DNA of 64,000 nucleotides from DTPU01 sp963827855 (GTDB taxonomy: Bacteria > Planctomycetota > Phycisphaerae > Sedimentisphaerales > Anaerobacaceae): contig CAWHBY010000002.1 of the NCBI GenBank assembly GCA_963827855.1, positions 3,472,001 to 3,536,000 on the forward strand, written 5' to 3'. The notes under the pieces were generated by a model, which did not search any database, had not been told where the DNA came from, and worked only from the letters and a program-made list of their open reading frames with translations. Below, piece by piece: positions 43,091 through 50,119 of the stretch; positions within the stretch are counted from its first letter, which is position 1; each line of letters begins with the position of its first letter. The position numbers and the translations under genes are program-made.

Positions 43091-43996
43091 ATGAGAATCT
43101 CCCAGATCACTCGCCGGGATATCATTGACGCTATTGCGGTTGAGAGGATCAACTGGAATGGGCGGCTGGATGAGTCGGAGTTTCTGTCACGCATCTTCAA
43201 TCTCGTTAGCTTGCCGTCGTACGATCCCCGCTTCACGGACGCCGCCGGTGACATCTGGCAGCATCGAGTCAACAACTATGATTGGGACGACAATTGGGTA
43301 TTCTATGATGGGCGCTTCAACCTAATGAATGGCGATGACGAGACATTCCTCACCTTCTTGTGCGAGACCATTCATCCCGTGGTACGACCAGATCCTTCGG
43401 AGGCCGAGCGTGTCTGCCAGTTATACAACCAATACCTACGCAATGACGGATTCCAGATCATTGAGAAGACACGCCTCTCCGGCAAGCCGGTCTACGCGGG
43501 GCGTTATGTGGGTGTGGGTGTCACTCCGGCGGTATCCGCCGCTAGACAGACCCTGGGTGGCACCGACCCAGGATACATCGCACAGCAGATAACCCGAATG
43601 GAGGCTTCTGTTCTACTCGATCCCACTCTTGCAATTGGCACTGCCAAGGAACTGGTGGAGACTTGCTGTAAGACGATCCTGGAAGCAAGGCAAGTCCCCT
43701 TTTCGAAATCCGCGGATCTACCTGAACTCGTGAAGCTCACGACGAAGGAGCTCGAACTCACGCCGGACGACATCCACGACAAGGCCAAGGCGGCGGAGAT
43801 AGTCAAGCGACTGTTGAGCAACTTGGCGACGATCACTCAAGGCATCGCCGAATTGCGTAACCACTACGGTACGGGCCACGGCAAGGCCGCTGGCGCAAAG
43901 AGCCTTGGCTCGCGGCACGCGAAGCTCGCAGTGGGGGCAGCCTCAACTCTAGCCGTATTTCTGGCTGAGACACACAACGAGAAGCCGCGGAGATGA
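43091..43996 (+). CDS. Abortive-infection-type protein with C-terminal HEPN (Abi_C) domain
   Basis: The product has 301 residues. The N-terminal 120 residues form an unnamed domain (LPSYDPRFTDAAGDIWQHRV, about 37-56). From about residue 165 follows the Abi_C region (ASVLLDPTLAIGTAKELVET, CCKTILEARQVPF). It ends in LRNHYGTGHG with Arg256-Asn257-x5-His263, the RNx4-6H active-site motif of HEPN RNases. Such proteins usually stop growth of infected cells by cutting RNA. The ATG at 43091 follows a gene-free gap of about 260 bases after the nuclease-like gene, so it probably has its own promoter. Confidence 0.78.
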   Translation: MRISQITRRDIIDAIAVERINWNGRLDESEFLSRIFNLVSLPSYDPRFTDAAGDIWQHRVNNYDWDDNWVFYDGRFNLMNGDDETFLTFLCETIHPVVRPDPSEAERVCQLYNQYLRNDGFQIIEKTRLSGKPVYAGRYVGVGVTPAVSAARQTLGGTDPGYIAQQITRMEASVLLDPTLAIGTAKELVETCCKTILEARQVPFSKSADLPELVKLTTKELELTPDDIHDKAKAAEIVKRLLSNLATITQGIAELRNHYGTGHGKAAGAKSLGSRHAKLAVGAASTLAVFLAETHNEKPRR

Positions 43997-44226
43997 CGTT
44001 GGGCATGGAGGCATGGACCTCGGAGACGGGTGAGAGTCGCGTGAAATTCGGGGACGAACTTTTAGTCCCCGCCGGCTTGTATTCCCGCCGGAAGCAAACT
44101 GGAGAGCGACTCAGCAGAGCAAGAGCAGGCATCCGGCAACCGGGTCGAGGCGAACCGAAAGGCCGAAGGTCTCACCCGTAGTGTTCCGCACGAGAGGTGG
44201 GGCGTACCTCAGGCAGGAATATTGCC

Positions 44227-45015
44227 ATGATGGTGACTGATCCGGAATACCAGAACCACATCGTATTCAGTGACCTGGAAGGACATATGGCCTTCTACAG
44301 GCACTTGGCCTACTCTGTACTCAATTGGGTCACCCCCGGCACAAGGGCCATCTGCAATATCGACTCCTACGTGTTCTCCTCCGTCCATGGAACCCTATCC
44401 TCGATCCGGGGGATCCTTAGAGACGGCAGGATCAACGACGCCTACGCCTTGCTGCGCAAGTACCACGACTCCGCCATCATCAACGTCTACTCGACTCTCT
44501 ACCTGCAGGAGCATTTCAGCGTCGAAAGTCTCGTTGTCGAGCAGATTGACGGCTGGCTGAGGGGGATAACTCAACTTCCCGAGTACAGGATCATGTCACA
44601 GTACATCCGCCGCTCCTCAAACGTGGCATCCATCACTTCCCTTCTCTTTGCCGACGACCGGTACAAGCGATTAAGAGATCGCTGCAACGATCATACACAC
44701 TACAACTTCTACCGGAATGTGCTCCTCAACGATAGCGAGATCGACTTGGCCGACCGCGGCCGGGCGCTCGACCAGTTGTCGGCTGACGTTCGAGATGTGC
44801 TGATACTTCACGTTGCGTACCTCTTCTATGTGAATCGCCACTACATGATGTCAAGCGACTATGCGGACGCTCTCGACTGCGGCCTGACACCGCAACTCGA
44901 TTCACAGCATTGGGTCGCTCCATTTGTCCAGGATCTCTTCGACCAGGTTCTCGCGAAGCATCGACCCGATATCGCCGCGAAGATAAGAGAGCACACGGGA
45001 ATGCACTTGGCCTAG
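44227..45015 (+). CDS. Conserved helical protein with a clustered R..N.H.H motif
   Basis: I do not recognise a named family. The start at 44227 (with a CAGGAA stretch upstream; the next ATG is three bases later) gives 262 residues. The protein is all-helical by pattern, with ALLRKYHDSAIINVYSTLYL (about 70-90), MSQYIRRSSNVASITSLLFA and the striking RDRCNDHTHYNFYRNVLLND (about 150-169), in which Arg152, Asn154, His156 and His158 cluster as in some HEPN-like RNases. Other strong blocks are DVLILHVAYLFYVNRHYMMS and ADALDCGLTPQLDSQHWVAP. The place in the right accessory region and its A+T-richer codon use suggest a defence or stress role. RNase activity is only a hypothesis. Confidence 0.55.
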   Translation: MMVTDPEYQNHIVFSDLEGHMAFYRHLAYSVLNWVTPGTRAICNIDSYVFSSVHGTLSSIRGILRDGRINDAYALLRKYHDSAIINVYSTLYLQEHFSVESLVVEQIDGWLRGITQLPEYRIMSQYIRRSSNVASITSLLFADDRYKRLRDRCNDHTHYNFYRNVLLNDSEIDLADRGRALDQLSADVRDVLILHVAYLFYVNRHYMMSSDYADALDCGLTPQLDSQHWVAPFVQDLFDQVLAKHRPDIAAKIREHTGMHLA

Positions 45016-45206
45016 GAGCATAAAGGTGCCTGGCTCTGGATCTAGGTGCTGGCGTGCAGGGATGAGCCATAGCGAGAAACGCGGCAACCCCGGAGTCGAT
45101 GGATGCCGTTGGGCGGTTCTATTGCAGCAGGGAGGCGGTGGCGTAGTGACGCATGACGGGGAAGCGACCCGCGACTACACTCCGCATATGCCTTGGAGCT
45201 GACTCT

Positions 45207-45455
45207 ATGGTTACGAAGCTACAAAAATGGGGAAACAGCCAGGGGCTTCGGCTGAGCAAAGGAGTCCTGGAGGACGCCCGGTTGGCCCCGGGCGACACGG
45301 TCGATGTGGCGGTCCGGGACGGCGTCATCGTGATCGCCCCAGTCAGAGGCCCACGCGGCAGGGCCAGTCTCAAGGACTTGGTCAGACGCATTCCGGCGGA
45401 CTATCGGCCGGATGGCGTCGGGTGGGGTCGGCGGTTGGGCAAGGAGGCCTGGTAG
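45207..45455 (+). CDS. mazE: MazE/AbrB-type antitoxin
   Basis: The product has 82 residues, matching the usual length. It opens with MVTKLQKWGNSQGLRLSKGV, the swapped-hairpin AbrB fold of MazE/PemI antitoxins, followed by PGDTVDVAVRDGVIVIAPV (about 31-49). The C-terminal VGWGRRLGKEAW is the tail that normally binds the MazF toxin. The stop TAG is directly followed by the ATG of what was a mazF gene (TAGATG), the normal tight coupling of this operon. The toxin is truncated, so this antitoxin is an orphan. Confidence 0.88.
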   Translation: MVTKLQKWGNSQGLRLSKGVLEDARLAPGDTVDVAVRDGVIVIAPVRGPRGRASLKDLVRRIPADYRPDGVGWGRRLGKEAW

Positions 45456-45482
45456 ATGCCGGACTTCGTCCCTCGTAGGGGG
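45456..45482 (+). pseudogene. mazF: MazF toxin remnant, only the first codons left
   Basis: Directly after mazE, the frame starts MPDFVPRRG, nearly identical in style to the usual MPDYVPxRGD start of MazF/PemK toxins. It then turns into unrelated sequence (VSDHSQHPHPRTG...) with no toxin motif. The break lies near 45482. The toxin is lost. Confidence 0.7.
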
Positions 45483-45523
45483 GTCTCTGACCATTCTCAG
45501 CATCCGCATCCAAGAACCGGACT

Positions 45524-45661
45524 ATGGCATCACCTTATGAGACCCTTACTTTCCACTACTATACGGGCACCGGCAACTCCTATCGTGCCGCAATCTGGTG
45601 TGAACAGGTCGCCAAGGCATGCGGCCCCACGTACTTCTACAGGCGCTACCACGAGCCCTAG
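45524..45661 (+). pseudogene. Truncated flavodoxin-like protein (EFR1-type)
   Basis: A 45-residue frame reads LTFHYYTGTGNSYRAAIWCE followed by QVAKACG. The YYTGTGNS block is the FMN-binding P-loop seen at the N terminus of flavodoxin/EFR1-type ferrodoxin proteins of about 250 residues. It stops at a TAG after about 45 codons, with nothing else of the family downstream. It is a gene fragment next to the mazF remnant. Confidence 0.65.
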
Positions 45662-45756
45662 ACCAGGTTGTCCGACTTTTCACTTCCACCCAAGAAGGTG
45701 CAGGGGGACAGGGGAACGGGGGGCGACTCGACAATGGGGGATAGGAGACAGAACCC

Positions 45757-46164
45757 ATGATCCGCTATTGCATCGTCAGCATCGTGAGTGGAATCCTGTT
45801 CGGGATCCTGGACGGGGTGATCAACGCGAATCCCCTCGCCCAGCGACTCTACGAGGTCTACAAGCCCATCGCAAAACCGTCCATCAACGTCGTCGCAGGC
45901 ATGGCGGTAGACCTCGTGTATGGATTCGTTATGGCGGGCGTGTTTCTGCTTCTCTACAAGAGCCTGCCTGGGGCGACCGCACTGGTCAAAGGCGTGAGCT
46001 TCGCTCTCCTGGCGTGGTTCTTCAGAGTGGTCATGTCTGTTGCCTCCACGTGGATCATGTTCAACGTGCCTGTGGAAGGGCTGCTCTACTCGCTCATCAC
46101 CGGGCTTGGCGAGATGTTGATCCTGGGCGTATTCTATGGACTGACCTTGAGGCCGGCGGCGTGA
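45757..46164 (+). CDS. Small four-helix membrane protein
   Basis: The product has 135 residues with about four membrane segments: IVSGILFGILDGVI (about 8-21), MAVDLVYGFVMAGVFLLLY (about 49-67), VSFALLAWFFRVVMSVAS (about 79-96) and LLYSLITGLGEMLILGVFYG (about 109-128). It resembles small uncharacterised inner-membrane proteins of environmental bacteria. It begins about 96 bases after the flavodoxin fragment and ends 37 bases before the acyltransferase gene, so it may share its transcript. Function unknown. Confidence 0.7.
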   Translation: MIRYCIVSIVSGILFGILDGVINANPLAQRLYEVYKPIAKPSINVVAGMAVDLVYGFVMAGVFLLLYKSLPGATALVKGVSFALLAWFFRVVMSVASTWIMFNVPVEGLLYSLITGLGEMLILGVFYGLTLRPAA

Positions 46165-46201
46165 TGGCGGCGCGGGCGGATTTCTGTTACTCTGTGCACC
46201 C

Positions 46202-47363
46202 ATGAATCGAACCACGACGATGGCAATTGAGAACCGATTGGCCTTCATCGACAACCTCCGCTGGGTGATGATCGTGCTCGTGGTCAGCATGCACGCGGCA
46301 GTGACGTACAGCCACATGGGGAGCTGGTACTTCATGGAGGATCCGAAGCCCGAGGACCTTCCTACGCGAGCCTTCTTTGGCTACTACCAGATGGGGCTGC
46401 AAGCCTTCTTCATGGGCCTGCTGTTCCTGATCGCAGGGTACTTCGTCCCAGAGGCCTATGACCGCAAGGGCGCGGGCAGGTTCCTGCGGGACCGGTTTGT
46501 GCGCCTGGGCATCCCATCCCTGATCTACATGCTCATCATACACCCCGTGATCGTCTACTGGCTGCTTCACGACCACTACAAGATCGCGGCACCATTCGCT
46601 ACTGCGTATCTCAGGTATCTCCAGAGCCTCCGGTTCGTAGGTCGAGTCAGGGCCGATGTGGTTTGCGGTTGCCTTGTTCGGCTTCTGCGTGGTCTACGCA
46701 GGCGTGCGGCGGGCAAGGGCCGGCTCGCAGCAGGCGGTGACCGAGGCTCCGCTGCCGACGCATGGGCAGGTGGCACTCCTGATCCTTGTGATCGCCTTGT
46801 GCACCTTCCTGGTCCGCGTCGTACAGCCCATGGGCACGAGCATCCTCAACATGCAGTTGTGCTTCTTCTCGCAATACGTCTTGCTGTTTGTGGTGGGTAT
46901 CCTGGCGCGGCGGCGGAATTGGCTGCTGCGGATTCCGTATGGCTTTGGCATGCGGTGGTTCTGGCTGTCGCTGGTCGCAGGCACCTTGATCTGGGCCGTG
47001 GCGATAGCCGCGATCCTCGCGACTCGCACCGAGCAGTGCATCTCAGGTGGATTCTGCTGGCAGAGCGGCGTGGTGTGTCTCTGGGAGTCGTTCTTCTGCC
47101 TCGGCCTGTGCCTGGGTCTGATCGTCCTATTCCGGGATGGGCTCAATCGCCAGGGCCGGTTCGCCAAGTGGATGTCGGACAACAGCTTTGCGGTCTACAT
47201 GTTCCATGCACCGGTGCTCATCGCAGTGACCCTCTGGATGCGAGGCCTGGTTGCCCCCAAGCCGGTGAAGTTCCTGGTCGCCACGCTTCTGGGGACGGCC
47301 GCTACCTATCTGGTGAGCTCTCTTGTCTTTCGCCGCGTCCCTCTCCTGAAGAGGGTGTTATGA
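46202..47363 (+). pseudogene. Acyltransferase-3-type membrane protein with an internal frameshift
   Basis: The first frame (46202 to about 46640) starts with RLAFIDNLRWVMIVLVVSMH, the conserved N-terminal helix with the Arg/His of acyltransferase-3 family enzymes, and continues through GYFVPEAYDRKGAGRFLRDR and LRLGIPS-like FVRLGIPSLIYMLIIH. The second frame (from about 46641) continues with GPMWFAVALFGFCVVYAG and ends after DNSFAVYMFHAPVLIAV with the usual last helix. A single-base shift near 46640-46650 separates them; joined, the product is about 386 residues, the normal length. Enzymes of this family transfer acyl groups to sugars or peptides in the membrane. The break may be real or an assembly error. 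Confidence 0.8.
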
Positions 47364-47836
47364 GGATCGCCATCAGCCGTGCAGAAGAGGCGGACCTGGA
47401 GAGGATTCTGGCGATTCAGCGTGAGGCCTATAGGTCCGAGGCGATGCTCTACGATGACTTCACGATCCCGCCTCTGGTCCAGACGCTGGACGACCTGATC
47501 GCGGAATTCGGGACCAAGGTCATCCTGAAGGCGGTCGCGGAGCAGAGGATCGTTGGATCGGTCCGCGTTGAGCTGTCCGGCGATGTCTGCCTCCTGGGAC
47601 GGCTGATCGTCAGTCCAGCGATGCAGGGACAGGGGATCGGTTCTACACTGCTTGCCGCAGGTGAGGCGGTCTTTCCCGAGGCACGCGTCGTGGAGCTGTT
47701 CACCGGGTCGAGGAGCATCGCGAACATCCAGTTCTACGAGAATCGCGGCTATGTCCGCTCTCATGAGGAGATGCTCTCACCAAAGGTCACGGTGGTCTAC
47801 CTGCGCAAGGCCATACCGTCAAAGCCCAGGCCGTAG
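47360..47836 (+). CDS. GNAT-family N-acetyltransferase
   Basis: The ATG at 47360 overlaps the acyltransferase stop (ATGA), a translational-coupling arrangement, and gives 158 residues. It has the GNAT core: ISRAEEADLERILAIQREAY, then CLLGRLIVSPAMQGQGIGST (about 73-92), where Q-G-Q-G-I-G-S is the acetyl-CoA pyrophosphate loop, and NIQFYENRGYVRSHEE near the end. The amine substrate is unknown. Its frame is the same as the first acyltransferase frame, so the annotated frame can run straight through; the ATG start is preferred. Confidence 0.85.
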   Translation: MRIAISRAEEADLERILAIQREAYRSEAMLYDDFTIPPLVQTLDDLIAEFGTKVILKAVAEQRIVGSVRVELSGDVCLLGRLIVSPAMQGQGIGSTLLAAGEAVFPEARVVELFTGSRSIANIQFYENRGYVRSHEEMLSPKVTVVYLRKAIPSKPRP

Positions 47837-47860
47837 GCGCGGGCCTGTCTGAGGAGAATA

Positions 47861-48238
47861 ATGGAAGTCTTCGATAGAGGCAGTTCCAGGAACACCGGCG
47901 ATCTGGCGGTCCTGAGATCCTGGATGCTCATAGGCCCGCGCAATTCGGCTGCGCAGAACCTGTCCATGCAGGTCTCCGAGATCCCCGTGGGCTCGCAGCA
48001 GCCGATGCACAGCCATAGTCCTGAGCAGTGCTACTACATCATCCAGGGCCGTGGCCTCATGACCATCGAGGAGGAGGCGAGAGAGGTCACCGCTGGAATG
48101 GCAGTCTACATACCATCGAACAAGCGGCACGGCATCCAGAACACGGGAGACGACGTCCTGGAGTACCTGACTGCCAACTCGCCGCCATTCAGTGAAGACT
48201 ACGAGAACAGCCTGTGGCCAGCACGTCCTGCCTGCTGA
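47861..48238 (+). CDS. Small cupin-domain protein
   Basis: The product has 125 residues; GAGGAGA lies 7 bases before the ATG. A single cupin barrel is visible: QQPMHSHSPEQCYYIIQGRG (about 47-66), in which the HSH...E pattern is cupin motif 1 with metal ligands, and VYIPSNKRHGIQNTGDDVLE (about 84-103), motif 2 with its His. Small proteins of this type bind a metal and act as sugar isomerases, dioxygenases or ligand sensors. It is 24 bases after the GNAT gene and 28 before the VOC gene, so the run appears to be one operon. Confidence 0.88.
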   Translation: MEVFDRGSSRNTGDLAVLRSWMLIGPRNSAAQNLSMQVSEIPVGSQQPMHSHSPEQCYYIIQGRGLMTIEEEAREVTAGMAVYIPSNKRHGIQNTGDDVLEYLTANSPPFSEDYENSLWPARPAC

Positions 48239-48249
48239 GCCATCTCATG

Positions 48250-48259
48250 AAGGAGGTGA
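48250..48259 (+). promoter_or_regulatory. Strong ribosome-binding site before a TTG start
   Basis: AAGGAGGTGA, nearly a perfect complement of the 16S 3' end, sits seven bases before TTG at 48267. It decides the rare TTG start of the VOC gene. Confidence 0.75.
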
Positions 48260-48266
48260 ATAGCCA

Positions 48267-48584
48267 TTGTATAGATACCATCACATCGGGATCCCCACGC
48301 AGGTGGAGCACCCTGGCGAGACCTACCTGAAACAGTACCAGTTCTTCTGTACGGACCATGAGAGCAATCCCTTCGGCATCCAATGGATGCGATTCGAGCC
48401 GCGGTGCCCTCTGCCCGAGGTGGTCAGGACAGTCGCCCACGTTGCATTCGAGGTGGACGACCTTGCCAAGGCCTTGGTCGGCCATGAGGTCTTGATACCC
48501 CCCAACAGTCCCTCTGAAGGCGTGGTCGTGGCGTTCGTCCTGGTCGATGGCGCGCCCGTGGAGTTCCTGCAGTTCCTCAGATAG
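48267..48584 (+). CDS. VOC-superfamily (glyoxalase-like) protein
   Basis: The product has 105 residues, starting at a TTG codon supported by a consensus ribosome-binding site. It shows the halves of a small VOC fold: YRYHHIGIPTQVEHPGETYL (about 2-21) with His6 as a likely metal ligand, RTVAHVAFEVDDLAKALVG (about 54-72), and VVVAFVLVDGAPVEFLQFLR at the C terminus with the terminal Glu ligand. It is probably a lyase, isomerase or binding protein for a small metabolite. It ends one base before the next gene. Confidence 0.82.
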   Translation: MYRYHHIGIPTQVEHPGETYLKQYQFFCTDHESNPFGIQWMRFEPRCPLPEVVRTVAHVAFEVDDLAKALVGHEVLIPPNSPSEGVVVAFVLVDGAPVEFLQFLR

Positions 48585-48585
48585 G

Positions 48586-49106
48586 ATGGCACGCGTGACG
48601 TACAAGACGGAACCTGCGTTCATCCCCATCGAGGGCCATAGGCCTGGGACCCTCGCAGGGCTCCTTCGGGCCAGCTACAGAGATCTCCTGATGGCTGACC
48701 CTCGCTGGCAGGCGGAACAGGCCAACTGGGATGCCTATGACAGGGAGGTCTTCGAGAACCCGGCGACCGTGGCGCCTGCCTGTTCGTGACCTGTATTGAC
48801 GGACGGATTGCGGGCTTCGCATCGTGGGATCCACGGCAGACGCCCGAGTACGGAATCGTGGGCCACAACTGCATACTCCCTGAGTTTCGGGGAAAGGGAC
48901 TGGGCAAGGCGCAGGTCCTGGAGATCCTCCGGCGGTTCCAGGGGTTCGGCATCAGGAAGGCGAAGGCCACAACCTGTGACCACCCGTTCTTTGTCCCCGC
49001 GCAGCGAACCTATGTGGCCTGTGGATTCCGCGAGCTGCGTCGGGTACCATGGCCTCGCGACCCGGGGTATAGGGTGATCGAATATGAGAAGGGGTGTTCC
49101 TCGTGA
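48586..49106 (+). pseudogene. GNAT acetyltransferase with an internal frameshift
   Basis: The start at 48586 lies one base after the VOC stop. The first frame (IPIEGHRPGTLAGLLRASYR to REVFENPATV) is cut after about 60 codons by a single-base loss near 48770-48780. The second frame picks up CIDGRIAGFASWDPRQTPEY, then LPEFRGKGLGKAQVLEILRR, where R-G-K-G-L-G is the acetyl-CoA loop, and ends with AQRTYVACGFRELRRV. Joined, it would have about 173 residues, normal for a GNAT. Either a recent pseudogene or an assembly error. Confidence 0.82.
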
Positions 49107-49420
49107 ATGTGTTCAAGACGTCCGCGACGGTCAGTCCGCTGGCTGGGGCCATTGCCGGATGCGTCTCCACCAGGACCCCGGGGATCATGTCCTTGGCAAC
49201 GGCCGTCGCCTCGGGGCTGATGATCGGCCTTGTTCTCTATCTTGCGTCCATGGGTCTGGCAGGCTGGCTGCTGCGGGTGTCCGGCGTTCGCGCGGGCACG
49301 GGAGGACGCGGCCCGCTTCGGTGGCTCGCGTCCATAGGCGCGTTCCTGGCTGCAGCGGTGTCACCATTCGCCGCGTGGGTGATTTCGGCCTGGGTGGTTT
49401 CGAGATGCCTGCATCTGTGA
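49103..49420 (+). CDS. Small membrane protein
   Basis: The GTG at 49103 overlaps the GNAT stop (GTGA) and has GAAGGGGTG upstream; the product has 105 residues. It contains three or so hydrophobic segments (about 28-50, 65-80 and 85-100; MSLATAVASGLMIGLVLYLA). No family recognised. It is translationally coupled to the genes around it and ends 22 bases before another GNAT gene. Confidence 0.6.
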   Translation: MNVFKTSATVSPLAGAIAGCVSTRTPGIMSLATAVASGLMIGLVLYLASMGLAGWLLRVSGVRAGTGGRGPLRWLASIGAFLAAAVSPFAAWVISAWVVSRCLHL

Positions 49421-49442
49421 GGAAGACTTCGGAGACGAACAA

Positions 49443-49988
49443 GTGAGACTCACCATCGCTGACTTGACCCTGGAAGTACGGCCTGGCACGGCCGACGACG
49501 TCCCTCTCATCCTCTCCTTCATCAAGTCCATGGCCGACTTCGAGCACCTCCAGGTGGATGCGACGGAGGAGACCCTGCGGCAGTCGCTCTTTGGCGAGCG
49601 TCCTGCAGCCCACACGCTCCTGGCCTTCGTGGAGGGCAGGCCTGCCGCCTACGTCATCTACTTCTTCACGTTCTCCTCCATGGTGGGTAAGCGTGGTCTC
49701 TGGCTGGATGATCTCTTCGTGAGCCCCGAGTTCCGCCGTAAGGGTATCGCCAAGGCCCTGATGGCCTATCTGGCGGACCTTGCGATCCAGAACCGGTGCG
49801 GCCGTTTCGAGTGGACGGTCCTCGACTGGAATGAACGGGCGATTAACCTCTACAAGAGCCTGGGCGCAGACATCCTCGACGAGTGGCGGGTCTGCCGAAT
49901 GGGCGAGCCGCAACTGTCCGGCCTTGCCAGTCGTCTGGCGGACACCCGTCCCCTCGCCCCCTCCCCATCCCTAAAACCTAAAACTTAA
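49443..49988 (+). CDS. GNAT acetyltransferase, diamine N-acetyltransferase type
   Basis: The product has 181 residues from a GTG start. It matches the small-diamine-acetyltransferase type of GNAT: LILSFIKSMADFEHLQVDAT (about 20-40), GLWLDDLFVSPEFRRKGIAK with the acetyl-CoA loop R-R-K-G-I-A-K (about 77-97), and CGRFEWTVLDWNERAINLYK (about 119-138), whose VLDWN motif is typical of spermidine/diamine acetyltransferases. The last 15 residues or so come from a heptamer repeat tract (ending SPSLKPKT), so the natural C terminus was probably altered. Confidence 0.85.
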   Translation: MRLTIADLTLEVRPGTADDVPLILSFIKSMADFEHLQVDATEETLRQSLFGERPAAHTLLAFVEGRPAAYVIYFFTFSSMVGKRGLWLDDLFVSPEFRRKGIAKALMAYLADLAIQNRCGRFEWTVLDWNERAINLYKSLGADILDEWRVCRMGEPQLSGLASRLADTRPLAPSPSLKPKT

Positions 49989-50000
49989 AACTCAAAACCT
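49970..50000. repeat. Heptamer tract (CTAAAAC type)
   Basis: The units CCTAAAA, CCTAAAA, CTTAAAA, CTCAAAA, CCTCC have period seven. The tract supplies the last codons and the stop of the diamine-type acetyltransferase. Confidence 0.75.
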
Positions 50001-50119
50001 CCAGTCATCCCCTGCTCCCTACGCGGCTCGGGCGCCGTCCGAGGCTGGCAATCGCGATGGGTCTCGGGTAGGATGGTGGCCATGGAGCACCATCCATCCT
50101 TGCCTGAAAGGAGACTCCC

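Noticed and set aside
44050..44070. Hairpin GGGGAC...GTCCCC after the Abi_C gene
   Set aside because: The stem is only six base pairs with no T tract, so a terminator call is not supported.
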